5,570 bases of DNA from Paracoccaceae bacterium (GTDB lineage: Bacteria; Pseudomonadota; Alphaproteobacteria; Rhodobacterales; Rhodobacteraceae). Shown here piece after piece: positions 1 through 5,501 of the stretch. Positions within the stretch are counted from its first letter, which is position 1. Each line of letters opens with the position of its first letter. Both the position numbers and the translations under genes were made by a program. The notes under the pieces were generated by a model. That model was not told the DNA's origin, made no database searches, and saw only the letters and a list, made by a program, of their open reading frames with translations. The stretch spans positions 1-5,570 of the forward strand of contig JALQYS010000420.1 of assembly GCA_023254015.1 (NCBI GenBank), given 5' to 3'.

Positions 1-1218
1 CGTCAGATCCCGCCGCGGCGCCCGGCCTGACAGAAGATCGGCCACAAGTTCGGCCGTGACCGGGGCCAGAGTCAGGCCGATATGGCCGTGACCATAGGCA
101 TGGATGACCTCTGGTCCGGCCCGCGAGGGGCCGATCACCGGAACCGAATCGGGCATCGAGGGGCGAAAGCCCATCCACTCGCGGCTTGGGGGGCCAAGGT
201 CGGGGAAGATCGCCCTTGCGCCTTCAACCAGCTTGTCGATGCGATGGGCGGAGGGCGGCGCGGTCAGCCCGCCCAGCTCCACCGTTCCGGCCACCCGCAG
301 CCGGCCCGACATCGGGCACAGGTAGAACCCGCGCGCGGTGGGGCAGGAGGGCCGCGACAGGGGCGGGCTGGGCATGTCCCATTCCACATGATAGCCGCGC
401 TCGGTGTCCAGCGGCACCTTGTCTCCGGCCTGCAGGGCAAGGGCGCGGGAATGTGCCCCGGCCGCGATCACCACCCTGCGCGCATGCAGCCGCAGGCCAG
501 GACCTTCGACGATCACCCCGTCGATCTGGCGGGCCAGCTTCTCGGCGCGGGTCTGCAGCAGATTGACCTTTTTCAACACATGGGCGGCGAGAAGGCCCAT
601 CATCTGGCCCGGATCTGACAGAAACACCGCTTTTGGGAAAAACGCCGCCCCGCCCTCGACCGCAGGAAGGCCCGGCTCCATCCGGGCAAGGTCGGCAGGG
701 CCGATCAGGTCGACGGTGATGCCAAGCCCCCGGCGAAAAGCCATATCCTTCTCGGCCGCCCGATAGGCCGCCGCAGTCTCATAGACGTAAAGGCAGCCGC
801 GATGCTGCAGGATCGCCGCCCCGCCGATGCGGTCGGCCAGCCCCTGCCACAGCGGCGCGGCATCGGCCAGAAGCCCTGCGATGGCGGCGGCATTGCGGGC
901 GGTGGGGCCGGGCAGCGACTGCAGGGCGAACCGCAAAAGCCAGGGCATCAGCGAGGGCAAGGCGGCGCGGCGGATGGCCAGTGGCGAGGTCTTGTCGAAC
1001 AGCAGGGATGGCAGGTTTTTCAGCACATCCGGGCTACCGACCGGCATCACGGCATAATCGGCAATGGTGCCGGCATTGCCATAACTCGCCCCCATGCCGG
1101 GCGTGGCAGGATCGACGATCACCACCTCCCGCCCCTCGGCAGCCAGACGCTCGGCCACGGCAAGGCCCACGACGCCCGCTCCCAGAACAGCAATATCGGT
1201 CGTGAGATGTGTGGTCAT
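1..1218 (-). CDS. DadA-like FAD-dependent amino-acid oxidoreductase, 3' end beyond window
   Basis: The frame reads from ATG at 1218 through 406 codons to the window edge with no stop, so the gene is C-terminally incomplete, probably by only a few residues since the family is usually about 410-430 aa. Seen: a Rossmann FAD/NAD motif GAGVVG at residues 13-18, ending at acidic D36; a DadA-style GASYGNAG stretch at 43-50; VVIAAGAHS around 249-257; and the C-terminal DAO-family closing FAD segment (GFRPSMPDSVPVIGPS 350-365, then AYGHGHIGLT 374-383). A GGAAAGG ribosome site lies 5 nt before the ATG and supports this start. Family knowledge: DAO-fold enzymes oxidise the C-N bond of D-amino acids, glycine, sarcosine or gamma-glutamyl amines, passing electrons to oxygen or quinones. 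No signal peptide or transmembrane segment is seen. It lies 80 nt downstream of the alcohol dehydrogenase, last of the visible operon genes. The substrate cannot be read from sequence; in context it may deaminate the amino-acid end product. It resembles DadA more than PuuB. Confidence 0.9.
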   Translation of the reverse strand, partial: MTTHLTTDIAVLGAGVVGLAVAERLAAEGREVVIVDPATPGMGASYGNAGTIADYAVMPVGSPDVLKNLPSLLFDKTSPLAIRRAALPSLMPWLLRFALQSLPGPTARNAAAIAGLLADAAPLWQGLADRIGGAAILQHRGCLYVYETAAAYRAAEKDMAFRRGLGITVDLIGPADLARMEPGLPAVEGGAAFFPKAVFLSDPGQMMGLLAAHVLKKVNLLQTRAEKLARQIDGVIVEGPGLRLHARRVVIAAGAHSRALALQAGDKVPLDTERGYHVEWDMPSPPLSRPSCPTARGFYLCPMSGRLRVAGTVELGGLTAPPSAHRIDKLVEGARAIFPDLGPPSREWMGFRPSMPDSVPVIGPSRAGPEVIHAYGHGHIGLTLAPVTAELVADLLSGRAPRRDLT

Positions 1219-1298
1219 GGCTGCCTTTCCCCGCTCGTCGTCGTCGTCCCGACGCTCCTCGCGCGAAGAGCGCCGGAACGGCGACGATGAGCAGATGT
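1219..1298 (-). other. Intercistronic hairpin between the ADH and FAD oxidase genes
   Basis: The core is a 20-nt near-palindrome at 1253-1272 (CGCTCCTCGCGCGAAGAGCG on the plus strand). Read as minus-strand RNA, the single C/A mismatch becomes a G-U wobble, so the operon transcript can form an uninterrupted 8-bp stem with a GCGC loop. Outer arms at 1233-1243 and 1282-1292 can extend it (10 of 11 positions pair). A CGTCGTCGTCGTC trinucleotide run (1236-1248) lies in one flank. No T-run follows, so it is not a standard intrinsic terminator. A role in mRNA stability or in lowering downstream expression is inferred. Confidence 0.5.
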
Positions 1299-2459
1299 TT
1301 AGAGGCAGGCCTTGAACAGGGCCAGCGTGTTTTCACGCGTCATTTCAACCGGATTGCCGCCACAGGACGGGTCTTCCAGCGCCATTTCGGTCAACTCGTC
1401 AAGGTTGGGGTTGGTGACGCCCAGGGCGGTGAGGGTTTCCGGAATGTTCAAGGTCTTGCGCAGGTCCATGATCGCGGCGCGGAAGCCGTCGAAGCCGCCC
1501 TTGATGCCAAGGTATGCGGCGGCTTTCTCGATGCGGTCCTCGATGGCGGGGCGGTTCATGTCCAGAACCATCGGCATGACGACGGCATTGGTCGTGCCGT
1601 GATGCGTGCCATAGACCGCGCCGATCGGGTGGCTCAGCGAGTGGATCGCACCCAGACCCTTCTGGAAAGCCACCGCGCCCATGGCGGCCGCGCTCATCAT
1701 ATGCGCCCGCGCGTCAAGGTCATTCGGGTTGGCATAGACCTTGGGCAGGTTTTCAAACACCAACCGCATGCCTTCCAGCGCGATGCCTTGGCTCATCGGG
1801 TGGTAGAAGGGCGAGGAATAGGCCTCAAGGCAGTGGGCCAGCGCATCCATCCCGGTGCCTGCGGTGATGAACTTGGGCATCCCCACGGTCAGCGCCGGAT
1901 CGCAGATGGTGACGACCGGCAGCAGTTTCGGGTGGAAGATGATCTTCTTCTTGTGGGTTTCCGAGTTGGTCAGAACACCCGCGCGGCCCACTTCTGACCC
2001 CGTGCCAGCGGTGGTGGGCACGGCAATGATCGGCGCGATCTTGGATGCATCGGCGCGGGTATACCAGTCGTCGATATCTTCCAGATCCCAGACCGAAAGG
2101 TCGGCCCGCTGATGCGCCATCAGGGCGATCATCTTGCCAAGGTCAAGGGCCGAGCCGCCGCCAAAGCAGATCACCCCGTCATGGCCGCCGGCCAGGTAAA
2201 CGGCGATGCCGTCGGCCATGTTCTTTTCATTCGGGTTCGGATCGACGTCGGAGAACACGGCGGTGCCCAGCCCGGCGTTTTTCAGGATCGCCACCGCCTC
2301 GGCGGTGATCGGCAGCGAGGCCAGCGCCTTGTCGGTGACGAAAAGGGGCTTTTTCACCCCGGCGGCCGTGCAATGCTCGGCCAGCTCGGCAATGCGGCCG
2401 ACGCCGAACTTGATGGCGGTGGGGTAGGACCAGTTGCGGTTGGGAACCGAGTGGGTCAT
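1299..2459 (-). CDS. Iron-containing (group III) alcohol dehydrogenase
   Basis: This 386-residue protein has the usual family length (about 380-390). Seen: N-terminal dinucleotide domain with GGGS at 100-103 followed by ALDLGK; the PTTAGTGSEV signature at 148-157; the metal ligands D205 and H209 in GMDALAHCLEAY; and H273, H277 and H287 in the HSLSHPIGAVYGTHHG block. These correspond to D196/H200/H263/H277 of E. coli FucO, with H277 here matching FucO H267. The C-terminal DPSCGGNP (363-370) is also typical. Family knowledge: these cytoplasmic enzymes interconvert primary alcohols and aldehydes using NAD(P) and Fe2+ (sometimes Zn2+). The start is 3 nt after the aldehyde dehydrogenase stop (TGA CCC ATG), and its weak ribosome site (AAGAAAG) lies inside that gene, so translational coupling is likely. 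Such tight pairing suggests the aldehyde it makes is passed to the neighbouring aldehyde dehydrogenase. The alcohol, perhaps a gamma-glutamylated amino alcohol, is inferred from context only. Confidence 0.95.
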   Translation of the reverse strand: MTHSVPNRNWSYPTAIKFGVGRIAELAEHCTAAGVKKPLFVTDKALASLPITAEAVAILKNAGLGTAVFSDVDPNPNEKNMADGIAVYLAGGHDGVICFGGGSALDLGKMIALMAHQRADLSVWDLEDIDDWYTRADASKIAPIIAVPTTAGTGSEVGRAGVLTNSETHKKKIIFHPKLLPVVTICDPALTVGMPKFITAGTGMDALAHCLEAYSSPFYHPMSQGIALEGMRLVFENLPKVYANPNDLDARAHMMSAAAMGAVAFQKGLGAIHSLSHPIGAVYGTHHGTTNAVVMPMVLDMNRPAIEDRIEKAAAYLGIKGGFDGFRAAIMDLRKTLNIPETLTALGVTNPNLDELTEMALEDPSCGGNPVEMTRENTLALFKACL

Positions 2460-2462
2460 GGG

Positions 2463-3845
2463 TCAGACTTTCTTCAGGTGATAGGATTTCGGACGGGTCA
2501 CCGACAGGAAACCCAGATAAGACAGCGAGCCGCCGCGACCGGTGTCCTTGCAGCCGGTCCAGCACAGCGCGGGGTCAAGATAATCGGCGCGGTTCATGAA
2601 GATGGTGCCGGTTTCGATCCGGGCGCCGATCTGGGCGGCGGTGTCATAGTCTTGGGCCCAGATGCTGGCGGTCAGGCCATAGGGGCTGTCGTTCATCAGG
2701 CGGATCGCCTCTTCGTCGTCCTTGACCTTCATGATGCCGACGACCGGACCGAAGGATTCCTCCATCATCACCCGCATGGAATGATCAACATTCACAAGGA
2801 TTTGCGGCGCAAGATAGGCGCCACCGTCATCGGCGGGGAAGTTTTTCGGGTCGATCAGGGGTTTCGCGCCTGCCGCAATCGCCTCGGCGATCTGCTCGCG
2901 CACCACCTTGGCAAAGCGCTTGTTGGCCATCGGGCCAAGGGTGGTTTCGGGGGCAAGGGGGCTACCCAGCTTCATCCCGTTCACCCAAGCCACCGATTTC
3001 TCGACAAAGGCGTCGAACAGGCTTTCGTGGACGTAGATCCGCTCGATCCCACAGCAGCACTGGCCCGAGTTGAACATCGCCCCGTCCATCAGCGTATCCA
3101 CCGCCGCATCCAGATTGGCGTCGGCACGGACATAGCCGGGGTCCTTGCCGCCAAGTTCAAGGCCAAGCGGGGTAAAGGTGCCCGCCGCCGCGCGCTCGAT
3201 CGCGGCCCCCCCGGCGACCGAGCCGGTGAAGTTCACGAAGTTGAACGCGCGGCCCGCGATCAGGCTTTCGGTGGTGGCGTGGTCAAGGACCACGTTCTGG
3301 AACACATCGGCCGGAACGCCCGCCTCGTGGAACGCCTGGGCAAGACGCTCGCCCACCAGCAGGGTCTGCGAGGCGTGTTTCAGGATCACCGTGTTCCCGG
3401 CGATCAGGGCCGGGGCAAGGGTGTTGATCGTGGTGAGGTAGGGATAGTTCCACGGCGCGATGATGAACACCACGCCCAAAGCCTCACGCGCGAGATAGCG
3501 GCGGAATTTGTCGCTGTCCTCGATCATGTGATGGGCCAGCGTCTCGGCGGCGATGTCGGACATGTAATCGGTGCGGGCGTTCACCCCGCCCATTTCGCCC
3601 TGACCATAGCGGATGGGCCTACCCATCTGATGCGCAAGCTCCAGCGCGACGGTTTCCTTCATCGCGGTCAGCCGGGCAACCCCGGCCTTGACCAGGGCAA
3701 TGCGTTCGGCCAGGGGGCGCGCGGCCCAGGGGCCCTGGGCGGCACGGGCGCGGGCCACGGCGGCCGTGGCGGCCTCGGGCGACAGCGGCATGCGTTCGGC
3801 ATAGACCGAGCCATCGACGGGAGAGATCAGTTGGATGGGTTTCAT
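2463..3845 (-). CDS. NAD(P)-dependent aldehyde dehydrogenase
   Basis: This 460-residue protein is slightly short for the ALDH superfamily (about 475-500). All key residues are present: oxyanion N133 in APWNYP (130-135), cofactor-binding K156, the FTGS turn at 206-209, general base E230 in LELGGKDP (229-236), nucleophile C264 (middle Cys of the GQCCC block at 261-265), and cofactor E363 in MEESFGPVVG (361-370). The late SPYGLTASIW segment (387-396) is also standard. It oxidises an aldehyde to a carboxylate through a thioester on C264, in the cytoplasm. The start is supported by AAGG seven nt upstream of the ATG. It lies 73 nt after the ligase gene, across a palindromic repeat pair, and 3 nt before the alcohol dehydrogenase. 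In this operon it probably plays the PuuC-like role, oxidising a gamma-glutamylated aminoaldehyde; that substrate is inferred, and sequence alone would also allow a general aliphatic aldehyde. Confidence 0.95.
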   Translation of the reverse strand: MKPIQLISPVDGSVYAERMPLSPEAATAAVARARAAQGPWAARPLAERIALVKAGVARLTAMKETVALELAHQMGRPIRYGQGEMGGVNARTDYMSDIAAETLAHHMIEDSDKFRRYLAREALGVVFIIAPWNYPYLTTINTLAPALIAGNTVILKHASQTLLVGERLAQAFHEAGVPADVFQNVVLDHATTESLIAGRAFNFVNFTGSVAGGAAIERAAAGTFTPLGLELGGKDPGYVRADANLDAAVDTLMDGAMFNSGQCCCGIERIYVHESLFDAFVEKSVAWVNGMKLGSPLAPETTLGPMANKRFAKVVREQIAEAIAAGAKPLIDPKNFPADDGGAYLAPQILVNVDHSMRVMMEESFGPVVGIMKVKDDEEAIRLMNDSPYGLTASIWAQDYDTAAQIGARIETGTIFMNRADYLDPALCWTGCKDTGRGGSLSYLGFLSVTRPKSYHLKKV

Positions 3846-3856
3846 GGTGTCACCTT

Positions 3857-3915
3857 CGTAGGCCGGGCTTCAGACCGGCAAATGCGGGGTAAGGCGGGCT
3901 GAAGCCCGCCCTACG
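3857..3915. repeat. Head-to-head pair of dispersed-type palindromic repeats
   Basis: Two copies of a 23-nt unit, CGTAG plus an 18-nt palindromic core, lie in opposite orientation: copy 1 on the plus strand at 3857-3879, copy 2 on the minus strand at 3915-3893. Copy 2's core (GGCGGGCTTCAGCCCGCC) is a perfect 7-bp stem with a TTCA loop. Flanks at 3889-3892 and 3911-3914 extend the stem, with a G-U wobble in minus-strand RNA. Copy 1's core (GCCGGGCTTCAGACCGGC) differs at three positions, two of which form one compensated pair. The first 17 nt of the copies match at 16 positions, so they can also pair with each other. Similar GGCGGGCTTCAGCCCGCC palindromes are common between genes in high-GC proteobacteria (from memory). 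Copy 1 abuts the aldehyde dehydrogenase ribosome site. Confidence 0.8.
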
Positions 3916-3918
3916 GGG

Positions 3919-5286
3919 TCATGCGCGCTCAAGCAGGCGCTGGAGTTCGAAGTCGGTCACGACGCGGTCGGTCTCGGAAATCTCCCATTGGGCCGCGTGG
4001 TGGTAGTGGTCCACCACGTCATCGCCGAAGGCCGCGCGCAGCATGGCGGATTTGTTCAACAAATCAGCCGCTTCGCGCAAGTTGTGCGGGATTTCGCGGA
4101 TGCCCTGGGCCGAATACATGTCGCCTTTCAGTTCAGGCTCCAGTTCCATCTTCTTTTCAATCCCATCAAGCCCGGCCGCCAGCAGCGCCGCACAGGCCAG
4201 ATAGGGGTTCACGTCCGAACCGGGAATGCGGCATTCCACCCGGACGGCCTTGGTATGCTCACCACACACGCGGAAACCGGCGGTGCGGTTGTCGGCGCTC
4301 CATACCGCCTTGGTCGGGGCGAACATGCCGATAGTAAAGCGCTTGTAGCTGTTGACGTAGGGCGCAAGGAAGGCGGTGATGTCGCGGGCATGGGCCAGTT
4401 GGCCGGCAAGGAAGTGCTTCATCACGGCCGACATGCCATGCGCGTCGGTGTCATCGGCAAAGCTGGCCTTGCCGTCCAAAGACCAGAGCGACTGGTGAAT
4501 GTGGCTGGAAGAACCGGCCTTGCGGTGGTCATACTTGGCCATGAAGGTCACGGATTTGCCCTGCTGATGGGCAATCTCCTTTACAGCCTGCTTGACGATC
4601 ACGTGGTTGTCGGCGGTGTCCAGCGCGTCGGAGTATTTGTAGTTCACCTCATGCTGGCCGCTGTCGGCCTCGCCCTTGGTGTTTTCCACGGGGATGCCCG
4701 CCGCATAAAGGCCGTTGCGGACGGCGCGCATCAGGCCTTCTTCCTTGGTGGTCTGGAAGAGATGGTAATCCTCGTTATAGCCGCTGATCGGCTGCAGGTT
4801 CTTCAGACCGCCGTCGCGCAGGTTTTCATAGGCGTTTTCAAAGATGTAGAACTCCAGCTCGGTCGCCATCATGGGTTCGAACCCCATGGCGCGGGCGCGG
4901 GCCACCTGACGTTTCAGGATCGCGCGGGGGCTGATGTCCACCTCTTCGTGGGCGTGATGGTCCAGAAGATCGCCCAGCACCAGCGCCGTACCCGGCAGCC
5001 AGGGCACCAGCCGCAGCGTGGACATGTCGGGGCGCAGCACATAATCGCCATAGCCCTTTTCCCAGCCGGTGGATTTGTAGCCCGGCACGGTGTTCATCTC
5101 CATGTCCACGGCCAGGAGGTAATTGCAGCAATGGGTTTCCTTGTGACCGCCATCGCAGAAGAAGGCGGCGTGAAAGCGTTTGCCCATCAGACGGCCCTGC
5201 ATGTCGATGCAGGCCACAAGGACGGTGTCGATCTCGCCTTTGCTGACAAGGGTTTTCAGGGCGTCAAGGGTCAGTGTTCCGGGCAT
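3919..5286 (-). CDS. Glutamine synthetase-family gamma-glutamyl-amide ligase (PuuA/GlnA4-like)
   Basis: This 455-residue protein has an N-terminal beta-grasp region (about 17-105) and a C-terminal GS catalytic domain (about 115-455). Seen: metal-binding E143 and E145 (ATELEFYIF), E206 and E213 (GEADSGQHEVN), H262 (SSSHIHQSLW), substrate/ATP arginines R316 (NSYKRF) and R334 (SADNRTAGFRV), and E351/R353 (RVECRIPGSDVNPYL). By hand alignment two ammonium/glutamate-site features of true GlnA are altered: the DGSS Asp loop reads PGYKSTG at 68-74, and the Asn of NGSGMH is Ala257. The adenylylation motif NLYDLPP is absent. These points indicate ATP-dependent attachment of glutamate's gamma-carboxyl to an organic amine (putrescine, ethanolamine or similar) instead of ammonia. 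The start has a GAGG site 5 nt upstream. It is the first gene of the operon; the oxidative enzymes behind it would act on the glutamylated product. The amine cannot be named from sequence. Confidence 0.9.
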   Translation of the reverse strand: MPGTLTLDALKTLVSKGEIDTVLVACIDMQGRLMGKRFHAAFFCDGGHKETHCCNYLLAVDMEMNTVPGYKSTGWEKGYGDYVLRPDMSTLRLVPWLPGTALVLGDLLDHHAHEEVDISPRAILKRQVARARAMGFEPMMATELEFYIFENAYENLRDGGLKNLQPISGYNEDYHLFQTTKEEGLMRAVRNGLYAAGIPVENTKGEADSGQHEVNYKYSDALDTADNHVIVKQAVKEIAHQQGKSVTFMAKYDHRKAGSSSHIHQSLWSLDGKASFADDTDAHGMSAVMKHFLAGQLAHARDITAFLAPYVNSYKRFTIGMFAPTKAVWSADNRTAGFRVCGEHTKAVRVECRIPGSDVNPYLACAALLAAGLDGIEKKMELEPELKGDMYSAQGIREIPHNLREAADLLNKSAMLRAAFGDDVVDHYHHAAQWEISETDRVVTDFELQRLLERA

Positions 5287-5298
5287 ATTGGCCTCATA

Positions 5299-5376
5299 AA
5301 TTCGGGTTTCGGATCGCGCTGGCAGCGCGGGGGCGGGGCCGCAGGTCTATCCGCGTCCACCTCCGAATTCGGGTTT
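5299..5376. repeat. 11-bp direct repeat AATTCGGGTTT flanking the leader
   Basis: AATTCGGGTTT occurs exactly at 5299-5309 and again at 5366-5376, 67 bp apart (six to seven helical turns). The distal copy overlaps the palindrome CCGAATTCGG at 5363-5372. The spacing and the position just upstream of the first operon gene would suit a pair of regulator-binding sites, but a chance repeat or remains of a duplication are possible. The proximal copy sits 13 nt before the ligase start codon. Confidence 0.45.
5315..5329 (-). promoter_or_regulatory. GC-rich leader hairpin upstream of the ligase gene
   Basis: CGCGCT-GGC-AGCGCG on the plus strand gives a perfect 6-bp stem with a 3-nt loop, about 20 nt upstream of the GAGG ribosome site. 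It would form in the 5' leader of the operon mRNA if transcription starts further upstream. No T-run follows, so it is not a terminator by sequence. Any regulatory role is inferred. Confidence 0.35.
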
Positions 5377-5406
5377 TCTGGGCCAGCAATCGCAGGCGTC
5401 GGTCAT
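5347..5406 (-). CDS. Candidate 19-residue leader ORF (MTDACDCWPRKPEFGGGRG)
   Basis: ATG at 5406 is preceded by GAAAGG with 6-nt spacing, a good ribosome site. The frame runs 19 codons to TAG at 5349-5347 and ends 60 nt before the ligase start. The ATG at 5412 directly abuts the ribosome site and is a poorer start. The peptide is Cys-rich for its size (CDCW) and ends in Gly/Arg. The distal copy of the 11-bp direct repeat encodes its KPEF. Use of AGA and repeated GGA is unlike the neighbouring genes, which argues against strong selection on codons. I do not recognise a family. It could be a translated leader peptide or a chance ORF. Confidence 0.3.
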   Translation of the reverse strand: MTDACDCWPRKPEFGGGRG

Positions 5407-5425
5407 GGTCATCCTTTCGGGGGAG

Positions 5426-5448
5426 CCCCCCCACCCCCTCCCTCCCCC
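5426..5448 (-). other. Putative G-quadruplex motif
   Basis: On the minus strand this reads G5-A-G3-A-G5-T-G7, that is four guanine tracts of at least three separated by single-nucleotide loops. This is the textbook pattern for a stable parallel G-quadruplex. It lies on the coding strand of the operon, about 140 nt upstream of the ligase start and just upstream of the candidate leader ORF, and it overlaps one arm of the adjacent palindrome, so the two structures would compete. Confidence 0.6.
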
Positions 5449-5465
5449 ACACAGGGGGAGGGAGG
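5437..5465. repeat. Perfect 12-bp-arm palindrome (CCTCCCTCCCCC / GGGGGAGGGAGG)
   Basis: Arms at 5437-5448 and 5454-5465 are exact reverse complements around the 5-nt loop ACACA. Purine/pyrimidine-segregated palindromes of this style occur as dispersed intergenic repeats in alphaproteobacteria (from memory). It lacks a following T-run on either strand, so an intrinsic terminator is not supported, although it lies between the leftward operon and the plus-strand fragment at the right edge. Confidence 0.75.
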
Positions 5466-5480
5466 CGCGTTTCACCCTTA

Positions 5481-5501
5481 GGATGGGCAATCTGCCCATC
5501 C
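5481..5501. repeat. 9-bp-arm palindrome at the RseP fragment junction
   Basis: GGATGGGCA (5481-5489) and TGCCCATCC (5493-5501) are exact inverted arms around a 3-nt loop, ATC. The right arm overlaps the codons for LPIP, the first residues of RseP homology on the plus strand. It may be a dispersed repeat unit that marks or caused the break in the rseP copy. Confidence 0.65.

Larger units (their letters stand above)
5287..5480 (-). other. Leader/upstream region of the operon
   Basis: This 194-nt stretch precedes the ligase gene. It contains the ribosome site GAGG (5295-5292), a leader hairpin, an 11-bp direct repeat, a candidate tiny ORF, a G-rich tract and a strong palindrome, each listed separately. 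I looked for sigma-70 (TTGACA/TATAAT) and sigma-54 (TGGCAC-N5-TTGC) boxes on the minus strand and found none convincing, so the operon promoter may be weak or unrecognisable, or may lie to the right of the window. Confidence 0.6.

Noticed and set aside
1..1218. Assignment of the FAD enzyme as PuuB (gamma-glutamylputrescine oxidase)
   Set aside because: The N-terminal GASYGNAG and overall pattern look DadA-like, and the operon also has an alcohol dehydrogenase that putrescine breakdown does not need. It remains possible but unsupported.
1253..1272. Intrinsic terminator after the ADH gene
   Set aside because: The stem is good, but no T-run follows on the minus strand and the next gene starts 35 nt on with its own ribosome site.
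1209..1997. Plus-strand open frame of 262 codons opposite the ADH gene
   Set aside because: Antisense shadow; the minus strand encodes a complete iron alcohol dehydrogenase here.
2112..3902. Plus-strand open frame of 596 codons opposite the ADH and ALDH genes
   Set aside because: It runs antisense to two genes with full catalytic motifs and shows no recognisable domain. Its His/Gly/Arg-rich composition is the usual antisense shadow of high-GC coding DNA.
3857..3915. CRISPR-like repeats
   Set aside because: Only two copies, inverted and separated by 13 nt; there is no regular spacer array and no cas genes.
3988..5481. Plus-strand open frame of 497 codons opposite the ligase gene
   Set aside because: It is antisense to an intact GS-family gene, with no known motifs, and it ends in the low-complexity repeat region.
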